From positions 1 to 14,978 of the forward strand of contig CAMXAV010000001.1 of NCBI GenBank assembly GCA_947179285.1: a stretch of DNA of 14,978 nucleotides, given 5' to 3'. The notes beneath the pieces are model-generated. The model was not told where the DNA came from, ran no database searches, and was given only the letters and a program-made list of their open reading frames with translations. The first letter of the stretch is position 1. The number at the start of each line of letters is the position of its first letter. Of the stretch, positions 1 to 6,239 are shown piece by piece. Position numbers and translations under genes: made by a program. The stretch comes from an uncultured Helicobacter sp. (GTDB taxonomy: Bacteria > Campylobacterota > Campylobacteria > Campylobacterales > Helicobacteraceae).

Positions 1-20
1 AAGAATCTAGCAATTTGTCA

Positions 21-44
21 TTCTGAAGCCTTTAGGCTGAAGAA
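21..44. repeat. Small hairpin with a tandem GA/GA internal loop
   Basis: TTCT (21-24) pairs with AGAA (41-44) and AGCC (27-30) pairs with GGCT (35-38) around a TTTA loop. Between the two helices lie GA (25-26) and GA (39-40), which can form tandem sheared G-A pairs. It is preceded by TGTCA and followed by ATCTC, as in dispersed intergenic repeats. I infer a dispersed REP-like element; only one copy is visible here. Confidence 0.5.
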
Positions 45-105
45 TCTCAAAATATTAAGAATCCACAGAGATGTTTCGCTTCGCTCAACATGACAAGATT
101 CCATG

Positions 106-205
106 TGTCATTGCGAGCGAGCGGCGCGAGCGTGGCAATCAACGGGCATAGAATCCCAAAGCATTCAAAGACGTTTGATTGCTTCGGCTTCGCCTCGTAA
201 TGACA
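106..205. repeat. ~100-bp palindromic intergenic element, copy 1
   Basis: The element starts TGTCATTGCGAG and ends CTCGTAATGACA, which are inverted repeats with one mismatch. A second, internal inverted repeat is GCAATCAA (135-142) with TTGATTGC (175-182). The transcript could form a long imperfect hairpin. A full-length relative with the same architecture and nearly the same size lies at 14800-14900. No coding capacity; a non-autonomous MITE or REP-type element is the best description. Confidence 0.75.
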
Positions 206-220
206 AAACGATAAACATTC

Positions 221-252
221 GATTGCCACGAGGCGAGCGCCCCCACAATGAC
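221..252. repeat. Truncated relative of the ~100-bp palindromic element
   Basis: GATTGCCACGAGGCGAGCGC followed by CCCCACAATGAC resembles the right half of the 14800-14900 element, which reads GATTGCCACGTTCGTTGCGC then TCGCTCGCAATGAC. The matching left half is absent, although the right half of the preceding element lies just upstream. It is either a fragment left by an internal deletion or an overlapping degenerate copy. Confidence 0.5.
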
Positions 253-277
253 GCATAGCATCTGCGCCCCCAAAATG

Positions 278-286
278 TGCTATAAT
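278..286 (+). promoter_or_regulatory. Extended -10 promoter of the yggS-ABC operon
   Basis: TGC-TATAAT: a perfect TATAAT (281-286) preceded by the TG of an extended -10 element. It would start transcription around 293, giving a short leader of about 14 bases before the ATG at 307. No good -35 box is seen, which is usual for sigma70 promoters in Campylobacterota. Confidence 0.7.
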
Positions 287-306
287 CACCCAAAAACAGG
301 AATCCC

Positions 307-981
307 ATGCTTGCCCAAAATCTCCAAGACATCATCGCGCGTGTTGAGAAGGCGCGCATCGCCTATTCGCGCCACCAAATCGTGCGCATTGTCGCTGTGA
401 GCAAGACGCAAAATGCCGAGGCGATTCGCACGCTCTATGCCGCAGGGCAGCGGGCGTTTGGCGAAAACAGGGTGCAAGATTTGCACGACAAAAACGCAGC
501 ACTCGAGGCGCTCCCGATTGAGTGGCACTTCATCGGCACGCTCCAAACCAACAAAATCAATGCCTTGCTCGCAATCCGCCCAAGCCTCTTGCATAGCCTA
601 GATAGCCAGCAGCTCGCAAACGCGCTGCAAAAGCGGCTCGAGAAGCAGGGGCAGAATCTCCGCGCGTTGTTGCAAATAAACGCCGCGCGCGAGGATTCCA
701 AGCACGGCGTTGCGCTTGAGAGCGCGAGCGAAACCTACCACGCAATCCGCGAGACCTGCCCCAACATCACGCTTTGCGGGCTCATGACAATCGGCGCGCA
801 CACAGACGAACAACGCAAGATTCAACAAAGCTTTGAAATCACAAAAAAATTATACGACACCCTGCCAGACGCAAGCATTTTGAGCATGGGCATGAGCGAT
901 GATTTCGAGCTCGCCATCGCCTGCGGGAGCAACATGGTGCGAATCGGCAGCCTGCTCTTTGCCAAAGGGCGATTCTTGTGA
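307..981 (+). CDS. yggS: YggS/PROSC-family pyridoxal-phosphate homeostasis protein
   Basis: 224 aa, the normal length of the YggS/PLPBP family. These are cytoplasmic PLP-binding TIM-barrel proteins without a firmly assigned enzyme activity that buffer free pyridoxal phosphate. Visible family landmarks are the PLP lysine in IVAVSKTQ (K33), the FGENRVQD motif (about residues 56-63), EWHFIGTLQTNK (about 77-88) and the C-terminal MSDDFELAIACGSNMVRIG phosphate-binding segment. The usual MSxDxxxAI pattern is present; the end is slightly unusual, with LLFAKGRFL replacing the family's typical IFGxR. The start is the ATG preceded by CAGGAAT 4 bases upstream and a strong promoter. The stop codon overlaps the GTG start of the next gene, so the two are translationally coupled, although no functional link between them is known to me. 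Confidence 0.93.
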   Translation: MLAQNLQDIIARVEKARIAYSRHQIVRIVAVSKTQNAEAIRTLYAAGQRAFGENRVQDLHDKNAALEALPIEWHFIGTLQTNKINALLAIRPSLLHSLDSQQLANALQKRLEKQGQNLRALLQINAAREDSKHGVALESASETYHAIRETCPNITLCGLMTIGAHTDEQRKIQQSFEITKKLYDTLPDASILSMGMSDDFELAIACGSNMVRIGSLLFAKGRFL

Positions 982-2549
982 GCACGTTGCTTCGCCTGCG
1001 CGACTTTGGGCTATGCTATGGCGCGTTTTGCGTTGAGCCTTTGAGCCTCGCGCTCGCGCAAAAAGAGCGCCTCGCAATCGTGGGCGAAAGCGGCAGCGGC
1101 AAATCGTTGCTCGCCCTAAGCCTGCTTGGGCTTTCGCGCGCGCGTGTGCAAGGCAGCGCCGAGTTTTGGCACAGCGGCACAGCCCTTGAGCTCACCGCGC
1201 TTGGCGCGAAGCAATGGTGCGCCCTGCGCGGCAGCGCGATTGGCTATATCCCCCAAGAGCCGCTCACGGCGCTAAACCCATTGCACACCATCAAGGCACA
1301 GATTCTCGAAGCCTTGCGCCTGCATGCGGCTTTCAAGACGCGCAAAGAGCAAGAATCGCGCTACGATGAATTGCTCGAAAAAGTCGGGCTAGAGGCGCTC
1401 AAGAGCCGCGAAAAGGTCTATCCGTATGAGCTAAGCGGCGGCGAGAGGCAGCGCGTGCTGATTGCGATTGCGATTGCGAACAACCCGAGCTTGCTGATTG
1501 CCGATGAGCCCACAACGGCGCTTGATGCGAGCCTGCAACAGCAGATTCTGTGCCTGCTTGGCGCGCTCGTTTCCGAATGCGGCAGCGCGCTCGTGCTGAT
1601 TAGCCACAACCTGCCGCTTGTGCGCAAGCATTGCGACAATGTCTTGGTGTTGCAAAAAGGGCGGCTGCGCGATTATGCGCGCACGCAAACACTCTTTGCA
1701 AAAGACGCGCCAAAGAGCGCATACAGCGCCGAGCTTTTGTCGGCAAAGCTGCCGCAAAAGCCCCAAGCGCCGCAAAACACGGAATCGATTCTGCAAACGC
1801 GCGAGCTTTGCGTGCGCTACCCGCTTGCGCGCAATTTTTGGGGCAAGGCGCGCGCAATGCGCACGGCGCTCGCGCCCTTGTCATTCACGCTCTACCACAA
1901 GCACAATCTTGGAATCATCGGCGAGAGCGGCAGCGGCAAGAGTTCGCTCGGCTTTGCGCTGATGGGGCTTGTCGACAAAGAAGGCGATGTGTGCGTGCAA
2001 GAAAACGGGCGGCTTTGCGCGGCAGACATGCGCACGTTAGGTTACCGCGCGTTCATTCAGATGTTGTTCCAAGACCCATTTGGCGCGCTAAATCCGCGCC
2101 TTAGCGTGTTCGACATCATCGCCGAGCCGCTGCGGATTCACAAGCATGGCGAGATTGCGCAAAAGACCAAGCGCGCGATGGAGCGCGTGGCATTGAGCGC
2201 ACATTACGCAACGCGCTACCCAAACGAGCTAAGCGGCGGCGAGAGGCAGCGCGTGGCGCTCGCACGGGCGCTTGTGTTGCAACCGCGCGTGCTGATTCTC
2301 GATGAGCCCACGAGCGCGCTCGACCATGCGCTGCGCGCCTCGATTATGCAGCTGCTGCACGACATCGCAAAGGAATGCGACATGACATATATTTGCATTA
2401 GCCATGAGCTCGACATCGTCCAATCGCTCTGCGAGAATGTGCTCGTGTTGCAAAAGGGCGAGGTGATTGAGCAAGGCGCGTGCGATAGCGTCTTTGCGAG
2501 CCCAAAGCAAAGCTACACGCGCCTGCTGCTTGAATCGATTACTTCTTAG
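978..2549 (+). CDS. Duplicated-ATPase ABC transporter subunit, oligopeptide/nickel class (YejF/GsiA-like)
   Basis: 523 aa with two complete nucleotide-binding domains in one chain, as in YejF or GsiA; in Opp/Dpp systems these are two proteins (DppD + DppF). Domain 1 has Walker A GESGSGKS (36-43), signature LSGGERQR (about 152-159) and Walker B LLIADEPTTALD. Domain 2 has Walker A GESGSGKS (about 315-322), signature LSGGERQR (about 418-425) and Walker B VLILDEPTSALD. Both have the Q-loop followed by DPFGALNP or EPLTALNP, typical of peptide/nickel importers. It energises uptake from the cytoplasmic face of the inner membrane. The GTG start overlaps the upstream stop (GTGA). Permease and binding-protein genes are not in the window, so the substrate (peptides, nickel, glutathione) cannot be decided here. 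The two signature regions share 30 identical bases (1428-1457 and 2226-2255). Confidence 0.93.
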   Translation: MSTLLRLRDFGLCYGAFCVEPLSLALAQKERLAIVGESGSGKSLLALSLLGLSRARVQGSAEFWHSGTALELTALGAKQWCALRGSAIGYIPQEPLTALNPLHTIKAQILEALRLHAAFKTRKEQESRYDELLEKVGLEALKSREKVYPYELSGGERQRVLIAIAIANNPSLLIADEPTTALDASLQQQILCLLGALVSECGSALVLISHNLPLVRKHCDNVLVLQKGRLRDYARTQTLFAKDAPKSAYSAELLSAKLPQKPQAPQNTESILQTRELCVRYPLARNFWGKARAMRTALAPLSFTLYHKHNLGIIGESGSGKSSLGFALMGLVDKEGDVCVQENGRLCAADMRTLGYRAFIQMLFQDPFGALNPRLSVFDIIAEPLRIHKHGEIAQKTKRAMERVALSAHYATRYPNELSGGERQRVALARALVLQPRVLILDEPTSALDHALRASIMQLLHDIAKECDMTYICISHELDIVQSLCENVLVLQKGEVIEQGACDSVFASPKQSYTRLLLESITS

Positions 2550-2961
2550 GCGGCGCAACGGGGCAAACGGTCACGCATTCTGACGTGAGAATCGTTGTAT
2601 TGGTCGCCGAAGGGTTGGGCGGCAAGCCGCATGGGTTTTGCGCGTTCTGCGCGTTTTGATTCTGCGCATTTTGCGCGTTTTGCATATTCTGCATGCCCTG
2701 CATGTTCTGTGCTGGCTGCTGCGCTTGGGCAATCTGTTCTTGCTGCTCTTGCGGTGGGGGTGGCGGCGGGGGCGAGTATGGCGCTGTAACGGGCTGCTGA
2801 TACGCAAGGGATTCATGATGTGTTAGAATCGTGGGGTGTGCCTGAAAATAGCCGAGTGTCGGCGTGTGCTGTGTATAATAGCGCGGCGGGTGATAGAGGC
2901 TTGGCGGGTTTGCAAAAGCCGCGCCCAAAAGCGCCGCGAGCGCAAAAGAGATTCGTTTCAT
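2539..2961 (-). CDS. Small secreted proline- and Asn/Gln-rich protein of unknown function
   Basis: 140 aa. The start chosen is MKRISFALAAL, because AAGGAGGAG lies just upstream on the minus strand; a longer frame of 10 more residues has no such site. Residues 1-17 form a Sec signal peptide (KR, a hydrophobic core, then AFA before NPPS). The mature part is low complexity: a Tyr/His/Pro-rich segment (about 18-60), seven consecutive prolines (about 74-80), a QEQQEQ stretch, then Met/Asn/Ala/Gln repeats of the type NMQNAQNAQN (about 95-118). The tail holds three cysteines (NPCG and SECVTVCP) and ends PPKK. I do not recognise a family. It is probably periplasmic or surface exposed. The 3' end overlaps the converging ABC gene by 11 bases, with no clear terminator between. 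Confidence 0.75.
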   Translation of the reverse strand: MKRISFALAALLGAAFANPPSLYHPPRYYTQHTPTLGYFQAHPTILTHHESLAYQQPVTAPYSPPPPPPPQEQQEQIAQAQQPAQNMQGMQNMQNAQNAQNQNAQNAQNPCGLPPNPSATNTTILTSECVTVCPVAPPKK

Positions 2962-2989
2962 TGTCTCCTCCTTGAGATGAAATGGAATC

Positions 2990-2998
2990 ATTATAACA
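2990..2998 (-). promoter_or_regulatory. Extended -10 promoter of the secreted-protein gene (minus strand)
   Basis: Read on the minus strand the sequence is TGT-TATAAT, a perfect -10 with a TG extension, about 30 bases upstream of the minus-strand ATG at 2961. The predicted transcript has a leader of roughly 20 bases that includes AAGGAGGAG. It shares its DNA with the presumed gmhB promoter region. Confidence 0.65.
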
Positions 2999-3013
2999 TT
3001 TTTAGCATAAAAT
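2992..3013 (+). promoter_or_regulatory. Probable gmhB promoter region
   Basis: Two weak plus-strand -10 candidates are present: TATAAC (2992-2997) and TAAAAT (3008-3013). The first would give a start near 3004 and leave the AGGAG at 3014-3018 in the leader; the second would give an almost leaderless mRNA. The first overlaps the minus-strand -10, so the divergent genes may compete for RNA polymerase. Confidence 0.35.
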
Positions 3014-3024
3014 AGGAGAAAAAT

Positions 3025-3540
3025 ATGGCAAAAGCCGCGTTTTTAGACCGAGACGGAATCGTCAATATCGACAAGGGCTATGTGCATCTGCCGCAAGATT
3101 TTATATGGAATCATGGAATCTTTACACTGCTCGAGGCTCTGCATGCGCGAGGCTTTCTGCTGCTTCTTTGCACGAACCAATCGGGAATCGGACGTGGATT
3201 CTACGATTTTGCCACATTCTGCAAGCTCTGCTTGTTCATGCAACAAACCTTGCAAGAAAAACTCGGATTCTGCTTTGACAAAATCTATTTCTGCCCGCAT
3301 ACGCCCGAGTTTGGCTGCGCATGCCGCAAGCCCAAGGCGGGCATGATAGAACGCGCATGCGCCGATTTTCCGCAACTCCGCTTGCGCGATTCCCTTCTTG
3401 TTGGCGACAACTATACCGACATTCTCGCCGCGCGCGCGGCGGGCGTTGGGCGCAAGTTTTTGCTTGGCAGCGCGATTGGCTCGCTTTGGGACGATGAACA
3501 CACGATAAAAAGCCTTGATTCGATTCTTTGTGTGTTATAA
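3025..3540 (+). CDS. gmhB: D-glycero-beta-D-manno-heptose 1,7-bisphosphate 7-phosphatase (HAD family)
   Basis: 171 aa, close to the family's usual ~180-190. GmhB removes the 7-phosphate from heptose bisphosphate in ADP-heptose synthesis for the lipopolysaccharide inner core. HAD motif I is FLDRDGIVN (7-15, catalytic Asp9 and Asp11), motif II is the CTNQSGIGRG segment (about 50-59), followed by CRKPKAGM with the motif III lysine, and motif IV is LVGDNYTDI. A zinc-binding set is visible as CPHTPEFGCACRKP (Cys, His, Cys, Cys); the loop between the CxH and CxC pairs is only 5 residues, much shorter than in E. coli. ATG is preceded by AGGAG. Other heptose genes are not adjacent, so it appears to stand alone, divergent from the secreted protein gene. 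Confidence 0.92.
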   Translation: MAKAAFLDRDGIVNIDKGYVHLPQDFIWNHGIFTLLEALHARGFLLLLCTNQSGIGRGFYDFATFCKLCLFMQQTLQEKLGFCFDKIYFCPHTPEFGCACRKPKAGMIERACADFPQLRLRDSLLVGDNYTDILAARAAGVGRKFLLGSAIGSLWDDEHTIKSLDSILCVL

Positions 3541-3541
3541 T
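3536..3541 (+). promoter_or_regulatory. TATAAT promoter upstream of the 57-aa protein gene
   Basis: A perfect TATAAT straddles the gmhB stop codon (TAA at 3538-3540). It would start transcription near 3548 and give a leader of about 50 bases containing the 3561-3588 hairpin. Confidence 0.55.
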
Positions 3542-3553
3542 TCTGCCCCAAAT

Positions 3554-3561
3554 GCCGATAA
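3554..3561 (+). promoter_or_regulatory. Possible sigma28 (FliA) -10 element
   Basis: GCCGATAA is an exact match to the classical sigma28 -10 consensus. The octamer 11 bases upstream, TTATAATT (3535-3542), matches only half of the TAAAGTTT -35, so this is suggestive only. It overlaps the region transcribed from the TATAAT box. If used, initiation would fall at about 3568-3570, inside the left arm of the hairpin. Confidence 0.3.
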
Positions 3562-3588
3562 TACAACGGGGAAGGACACCCGTTATGT
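3561..3588 (+). promoter_or_regulatory. Leader hairpin with a GGA loop (CsrA-like site)
   Basis: AACGGG (3565-3570) pairs with CCCGTT (3579-3584); the stem can extend outward (3561-3563 with 3586-3588) across one mismatch. The 8-base loop GAAGGACA displays GGA at 3574-3576. A second GGA is part of the Shine-Dalgarno AGGAGG (3594-3599), 18 bases further. A GGA in a hairpin loop plus a GGA in the ribosome binding site is the usual arrangement of CsrA-repressed leaders. Function is inferred; a plain 5' stabilising hairpin is the alternative. Confidence 0.4.
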
Positions 3589-3601
3589 AGACTAGGAGGT
3601 C

Positions 3602-3775
3602 ATGATGGCTACGCCAGAATCATCGAATCAGTATGTTTTTAAGTCGGAGTATCGCCGCATCAAAACAAAAGATAGCAGAGAACTCAAAGATTGGCTGCAA
3701 GGGCTTGGCGCTGCCTTTGCCTTGTGCATGTTTTCGGTTCTGTTTTGCACTGTGATTATGATGCGTTTCCCTTAG
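3602..3775 (+). CDS. 57-aa single-pass membrane protein of unknown function
   Basis: 57 aa from tandem ATGs (3602 or 3605), preceded by the strong Shine-Dalgarno AGGAGGT at 3594-3600. The N-terminal half is soluble and charged (YVFKSEYRRIKTKDSRELKD, about residues 11-30). Residues about 34-54 form one hydrophobic segment (LGAAFALCMFSVLFCTVIMM) with two cysteines, ending RFP. The charge pattern suggests an N-in topology with the C-terminus at the periplasmic face. It is too short for ordinary gene callers but has its own promoter, a structured leader and a downstream hairpin pair, so I regard it as real. I do not recognise the family. It precedes the formate dehydrogenase locus, but a separate promoter for the polyferredoxin gene means that the two need not be functionally linked. 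Confidence 0.75.
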   Translation: MMATPESSNQYVFKSEYRRIKTKDSRELKDWLQGLGAAFALCMFSVLFCTVIMMRFP

Positions 3776-3780
3776 AAACA

Positions 3781-3812
3781 CGACATGACATGTCGCCCCA
3801 TATTTTGGGGCG
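3781..3812 (+). terminator. Two back-to-back hairpins after the 57-aa protein gene
   Basis: CGACAT (3781-3786) pairs with ATGTCG (3790-3795) around a GAC loop, immediately followed by CGCCCCA (3794-3800) pairing with TGGGGCG (3806-3812) around TATTT. The two stems share CG at 3794-3795 and so may be alternatives. No T-run follows, so this is an atypical intrinsic terminator at best; an mRNA-end stabiliser or attenuator is equally possible. Confidence 0.4.
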
Positions 3813-3837
3813 CATGCGATGAGAATATCAAAATTTA

Positions 3838-3846
3838 TGCTAGAAT
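3838..3846 (+). promoter_or_regulatory. Extended -10 promoter of the formate dehydrogenase locus
   Basis: TGC-TAGAAT (3838-3846), preceded by the AT-rich AAAATTTA. Initiation would be near 3853, leaving about 29 bases before the polyferredoxin ATG at 3882. Gaps further down to 14798 are small and I see no second promoter of comparable quality, so this may drive the whole locus. Confidence 0.5.
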
Positions 3847-3881
3847 GAGTGCAAATATAGAATTTCTAAGAAAGTACCCCA

Positions 3882-5567
3882 ATGATGGATGACAACGATT
3901 TGCTTTTTGTCTCTGCCAAATCTCCTTTTGCAGCCCTGCAAAACACGGCGATTCTAACGCCAGATGAGCTCGAGCTGCGCTCGCTAGATGACGAGCCTTT
4001 TATTGTTTCTAATGTCCCCACAGAGCATGCCTACATCGTTGCACCCGAAATCAATTGGCTGCTTGCAAGCCGCGAAAACCCCGCGCAATGCGCCAAAGAA
4101 GTCGAGATTCTCTATCAATCGCGCATGTTACAAGCAGAAAACATGCAAGCAGAAAAAACATGCGAAGTCGCAAACAGCCTGTTTGTCTTGGGAAACGACA
4201 AAAACGCCGAGGATTTTTGCCTGTTGGCAAACCAAAACGGCTTCGAGGCTGCCCTGCTTGCGCCAAGTGATGTCGCGTCTATCGGCGGGCATTTGGGCGC
4301 GTTTGCCGTGCATTTTGCCAACGATTCTGTGCGCAACTATGCGCAAGGCGTGCTGTTTGTCGACATTCCCGCATTGCAACTCTATTGCGGAATCGAGAGT
4401 GCGGGCGATTTTGACGATGCGCATGCGCTGCTTTCGACCCTCAACGCGCGGCTTGGCGCATACACCTACCGCGAGACATTGCGCTTCGATTCGACGTATT
4501 GCCAATACGAGAATCGCCGCGAAAAATGCTGCGCCGCGTGCGCCGATGCCTGCCCAACGTTTGGAATCTATGCCGATGATGCGAGCAAGCAGCTCCATTT
4601 TTCGGCGCTCGATTGCATCAAATGCGGCGCGTGCGTGGCGCTCTGCCCCACAGGCGCGATTGACTTTAAAGAATCTCCAACCGAGCTCTTGTTGCGCCGC
4701 GTGCGCCTGTTTGCGGGCTCTTTGATTCTGCTCATCGATGAACCGAGTCTTGCAGATTTGCTGCCGCATGCCCCCGCCCTGCCGCCCTCTGTGCTGCCGC
4801 TCGTTGTGCCCGAGCTCAATGCGTTCAATGCGCCTGCGCTTCTTGCCTGTATCCAAGAAAGCGGTGCGAGCGTGGCGCTCTACAAGCCCAATGCGAGCGA
4901 TGTCTTGCAAAGTGCCGTTGCGATGACGAACGACATTGTCGCGCGCGCTTATGCCGATTCTGTAGGCATTGTGCTCGTGCAAAACCGCGAGGAATGGAAT
5001 CGGCTAAGCTCGCTTGCGACAATCGCTGACGCGAAATATCTCTACACGCCGCGCGCAAACGAGCACACGCGCAAGAGCTTCGCCGAGCGCCTGCGCTTTG
5101 TCGTCAAAGACCGCGATTTGGGAGTTTTGCCGTTTGCGCCAACATTGCGCTATGGGCAGATACGGCTCAAAGAGGGCTGCACATTGTGCCTAAGCTGCGT
5201 TGGGGCGTGCAATGTCGGCGCGCTGATTGCCAACGAGCAATATTTCACGCTCTCGTTTCTCCCCTCGCTTTGCACGACATGCGCCTATTGCGTCATGTCA
5301 TGCCCCGAAAATGTCATGAGCATCGAAGAAAGCGGAATCATGCTCAATGCGGAATGGTTTGTGCCGCATGTGCTCGCCAAAGATTCGCCCTTTTGTTGCG
5401 TGGAATGCGGCAAGCCGTTTGCCACAACGCGTTCGGTGCAAAAGGTGCGCGACATGCTCGCCGCAAACTTCGCGGGCGATTCGCGCAAGCTCCGCTCGCT
5501 CGAGTGCTGCCCCGATTGCAAGGTCAAGGTCATGCTGAACACAAACATTGGAGAAAGCCATGCTTAG
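3882..5567 (+). CDS. Cytoplasmic polyferredoxin-like protein of the formate dehydrogenase locus
   Basis: 561 aa with no signal peptide or membrane segment. A roughly 200-residue N-terminal region lacks iron-sulfur motifs. It is followed by four cysteine clusters: a variant one, C(x9)CCAACADACP (about 206-224); a classic CIKCGACVALCP (about 245-256); CTLCLSCVGACN (about 432-443); and CTTCAYCVMSCP (about 463-474). The C-terminus adds two CxxC-type pairs (CCVECGK near 505-511 and CCPDCK near 541-546) about 30 residues apart, which looks like a zinc-ribbon or rubredoxin-like knuckle. A probable role is electron transfer or maturation support for formate dehydrogenase, inferred only from position. 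ATGATG start; the Shine-Dalgarno (AAGAAAG) is weak. The 3' end overlaps the chaperone start by 8 bases. Confidence 0.8.
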   Translation: MMDDNDLLFVSAKSPFAALQNTAILTPDELELRSLDDEPFIVSNVPTEHAYIVAPEINWLLASRENPAQCAKEVEILYQSRMLQAENMQAEKTCEVANSLFVLGNDKNAEDFCLLANQNGFEAALLAPSDVASIGGHLGAFAVHFANDSVRNYAQGVLFVDIPALQLYCGIESAGDFDDAHALLSTLNARLGAYTYRETLRFDSTYCQYENRREKCCAACADACPTFGIYADDASKQLHFSALDCIKCGACVALCPTGAIDFKESPTELLLRRVRLFAGSLILLIDEPSLADLLPHAPALPPSVLPLVVPELNAFNAPALLACIQESGASVALYKPNASDVLQSAVAMTNDIVARAYADSVGIVLVQNREEWNRLSSLATIADAKYLYTPRANEHTRKSFAERLRFVVKDRDLGVLPFAPTLRYGQIRLKEGCTLCLSCVGACNVGALIANEQYFTLSFLPSLCTTCAYCVMSCPENVMSIEESGIMLNAEWFVPHVLAKDSPFCCVECGKPFATTRSVQKVRDMLAANFAGDSRKLRSLECCPDCKVKVMLNTNIGESHA

Positions 5568-6162
5568 CGAAGCCGAACGCGCCAACCTCACGCATGCGCG
5601 CATGCTGTATTATGATTTTTTCAATGGCTTCTTCGTCTTTGAAATGCTCGATGGGCGCGCCGCAATTGCCCAAAAACAGCTCGAGATTCTGCTAAACGAG
5701 CCGCTCAATGACGAGGCAAAAAACGCGATGCTGCTCTTGCAAGACGAGCTCAAGGCGCATGGCATGGCAAACATCAAAGACGAGTTTTCGCGCCTCTTCG
5801 CCCTGCCCTTTGGCGCAAAACAAGTCGGAATCCACCTGTCGCATTTCTACCACAACTGCCTTGGGGCAGAATCGCTGCTTCAGGCGCGCCAGCTCGTCAA
5901 GCAAAGCGATGTGCGCGTGGATAGCGCAAACTTCAAAGAAACCGAAGAACATCTCGGATTCCTTTGCGGCTTCATGCGCCACTTGCTCGAAACGGGCAAC
6001 GCGAAGCTTGCCAAAGACGTCTTTGCGCTCTCCAAAGACGCGTTTTTGGGGCTCATCGCCGAAATCAACGCGCGGCAAGACGCGACATTCTATGTCGCAA
6101 TCGCGCAGATTCTGCAATCGTTTATCCAATTCGAGGAGGAATATGACGCGCTAACGGCATAG
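5560..6162 (+). CDS. TorD/DmsD-family molybdoenzyme chaperone for formate dehydrogenase
   Basis: 200 aa, all-helical in appearance and of typical TorD-family length. These cytoplasmic chaperones bind the Tat signal of a molybdoenzyme and hold it until cofactor is inserted. Support: N-terminal ARMLYYDFFNGFFVFE, a central PFGAKQVGIHLSHFYHNC segment, and EEHLGFLCGFMRHLLE (about 127-142), which resembles the E(x2)xLxFM-type helix of the family. I chose the ATG at 5560 over a TTG 12 bases upstream because TTGGAGAAAG sits at ribosome-binding distance from it. It starts inside the polyferredoxin stop region, indicating coupling. One chaperone must presumably serve both FdhA copies, whose Tat signals share RRAFLKM. 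Confidence 0.82.
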   Translation: MLSEAERANLTHARMLYYDFFNGFFVFEMLDGRAAIAQKQLEILLNEPLNDEAKNAMLLLQDELKAHGMANIKDEFSRLFALPFGAKQVGIHLSHFYHNCLGAESLLQARQLVKQSDVRVDSANFKETEEHLGFLCGFMRHLLETGNAKLAKDVFALSKDAFLGLIAEINARQDATFYVAIAQILQSFIQFEEEYDALTA

Positions 6163-6176
6163 AGGCTCGTAGTCCG

Positions 6177-6206
6177 ACAAAGATTCTTATTGTTGAGAAT
6201 CTTTGT
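6177..6206 (+). promoter_or_regulatory. Strong intercistronic hairpin before the first Tat-fdhA module
   Basis: ACAAAGATTCT (6177-6187) pairs perfectly over 11 bp with AGAATCTTTGT (6196-6206) around an 8-base loop. A smaller hairpin TGGG-ATTA-CCCC follows at 6206-6217. There is no T-run, so it is not a clear terminator; an mRNA processing or stabilising site that sets subunit stoichiometry is more likely. The same position in the second module has a different hairpin. Confidence 0.55.
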
Positions 6207-6239
6207 GGGATTACCCCAAATCTCAAAAAAGGAGTCGAA

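Larger units (their letters stand above)
1..306. other. Gene-free leader region filled with palindromic repeats
   Basis: I see no credible gene here. The stretch contains a small hairpin (21-44), a roughly 100-bp inverted-repeat element (106-205), a truncated relative of that element (221-252) and then the promoter of the yggS-like gene. Short open frames exist on both strands but have no ribosome binding site and run through the repeats, so I treat them as accidental. A segment near 67-98 (GATGTTTCGCTTCGCTCAAC followed by ATGACAAG) has the look of yet another dispersed intergenic repeat, but there is no second copy in this window to prove it. Confidence 0.7.

Noticed and set aside
47..289. 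80-codon minus-strand open frame in the leader region
   Set aside because: It runs through palindromic repeats, has no ribosome binding site and its sequence looks like translated repeat DNA.
2640..2700. CRISPR-like array suggested by short TTCTGCGCGTT-type repeats
   Set aside because: The units are 6-12 bases with no spacers and lie in frame within the secreted protein, encoding Asn-Ala-Gln repeats.
3541..3600. A tRNA or known riboswitch in the leader of the 57-aa gene
   Set aside because: The region is only about 50 bases with a single hairpin; there is no cloverleaf, CCA end or recognisable aptamer core.
4128..4982. 284-codon open frame on the minus strand inside the polyferredoxin gene
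   Set aside because: GC-rich codon bias creates long antisense frames here; the translation is rich in Arg and Ala and resembles no protein, while the plus-strand frame has clear cysteine motifs.
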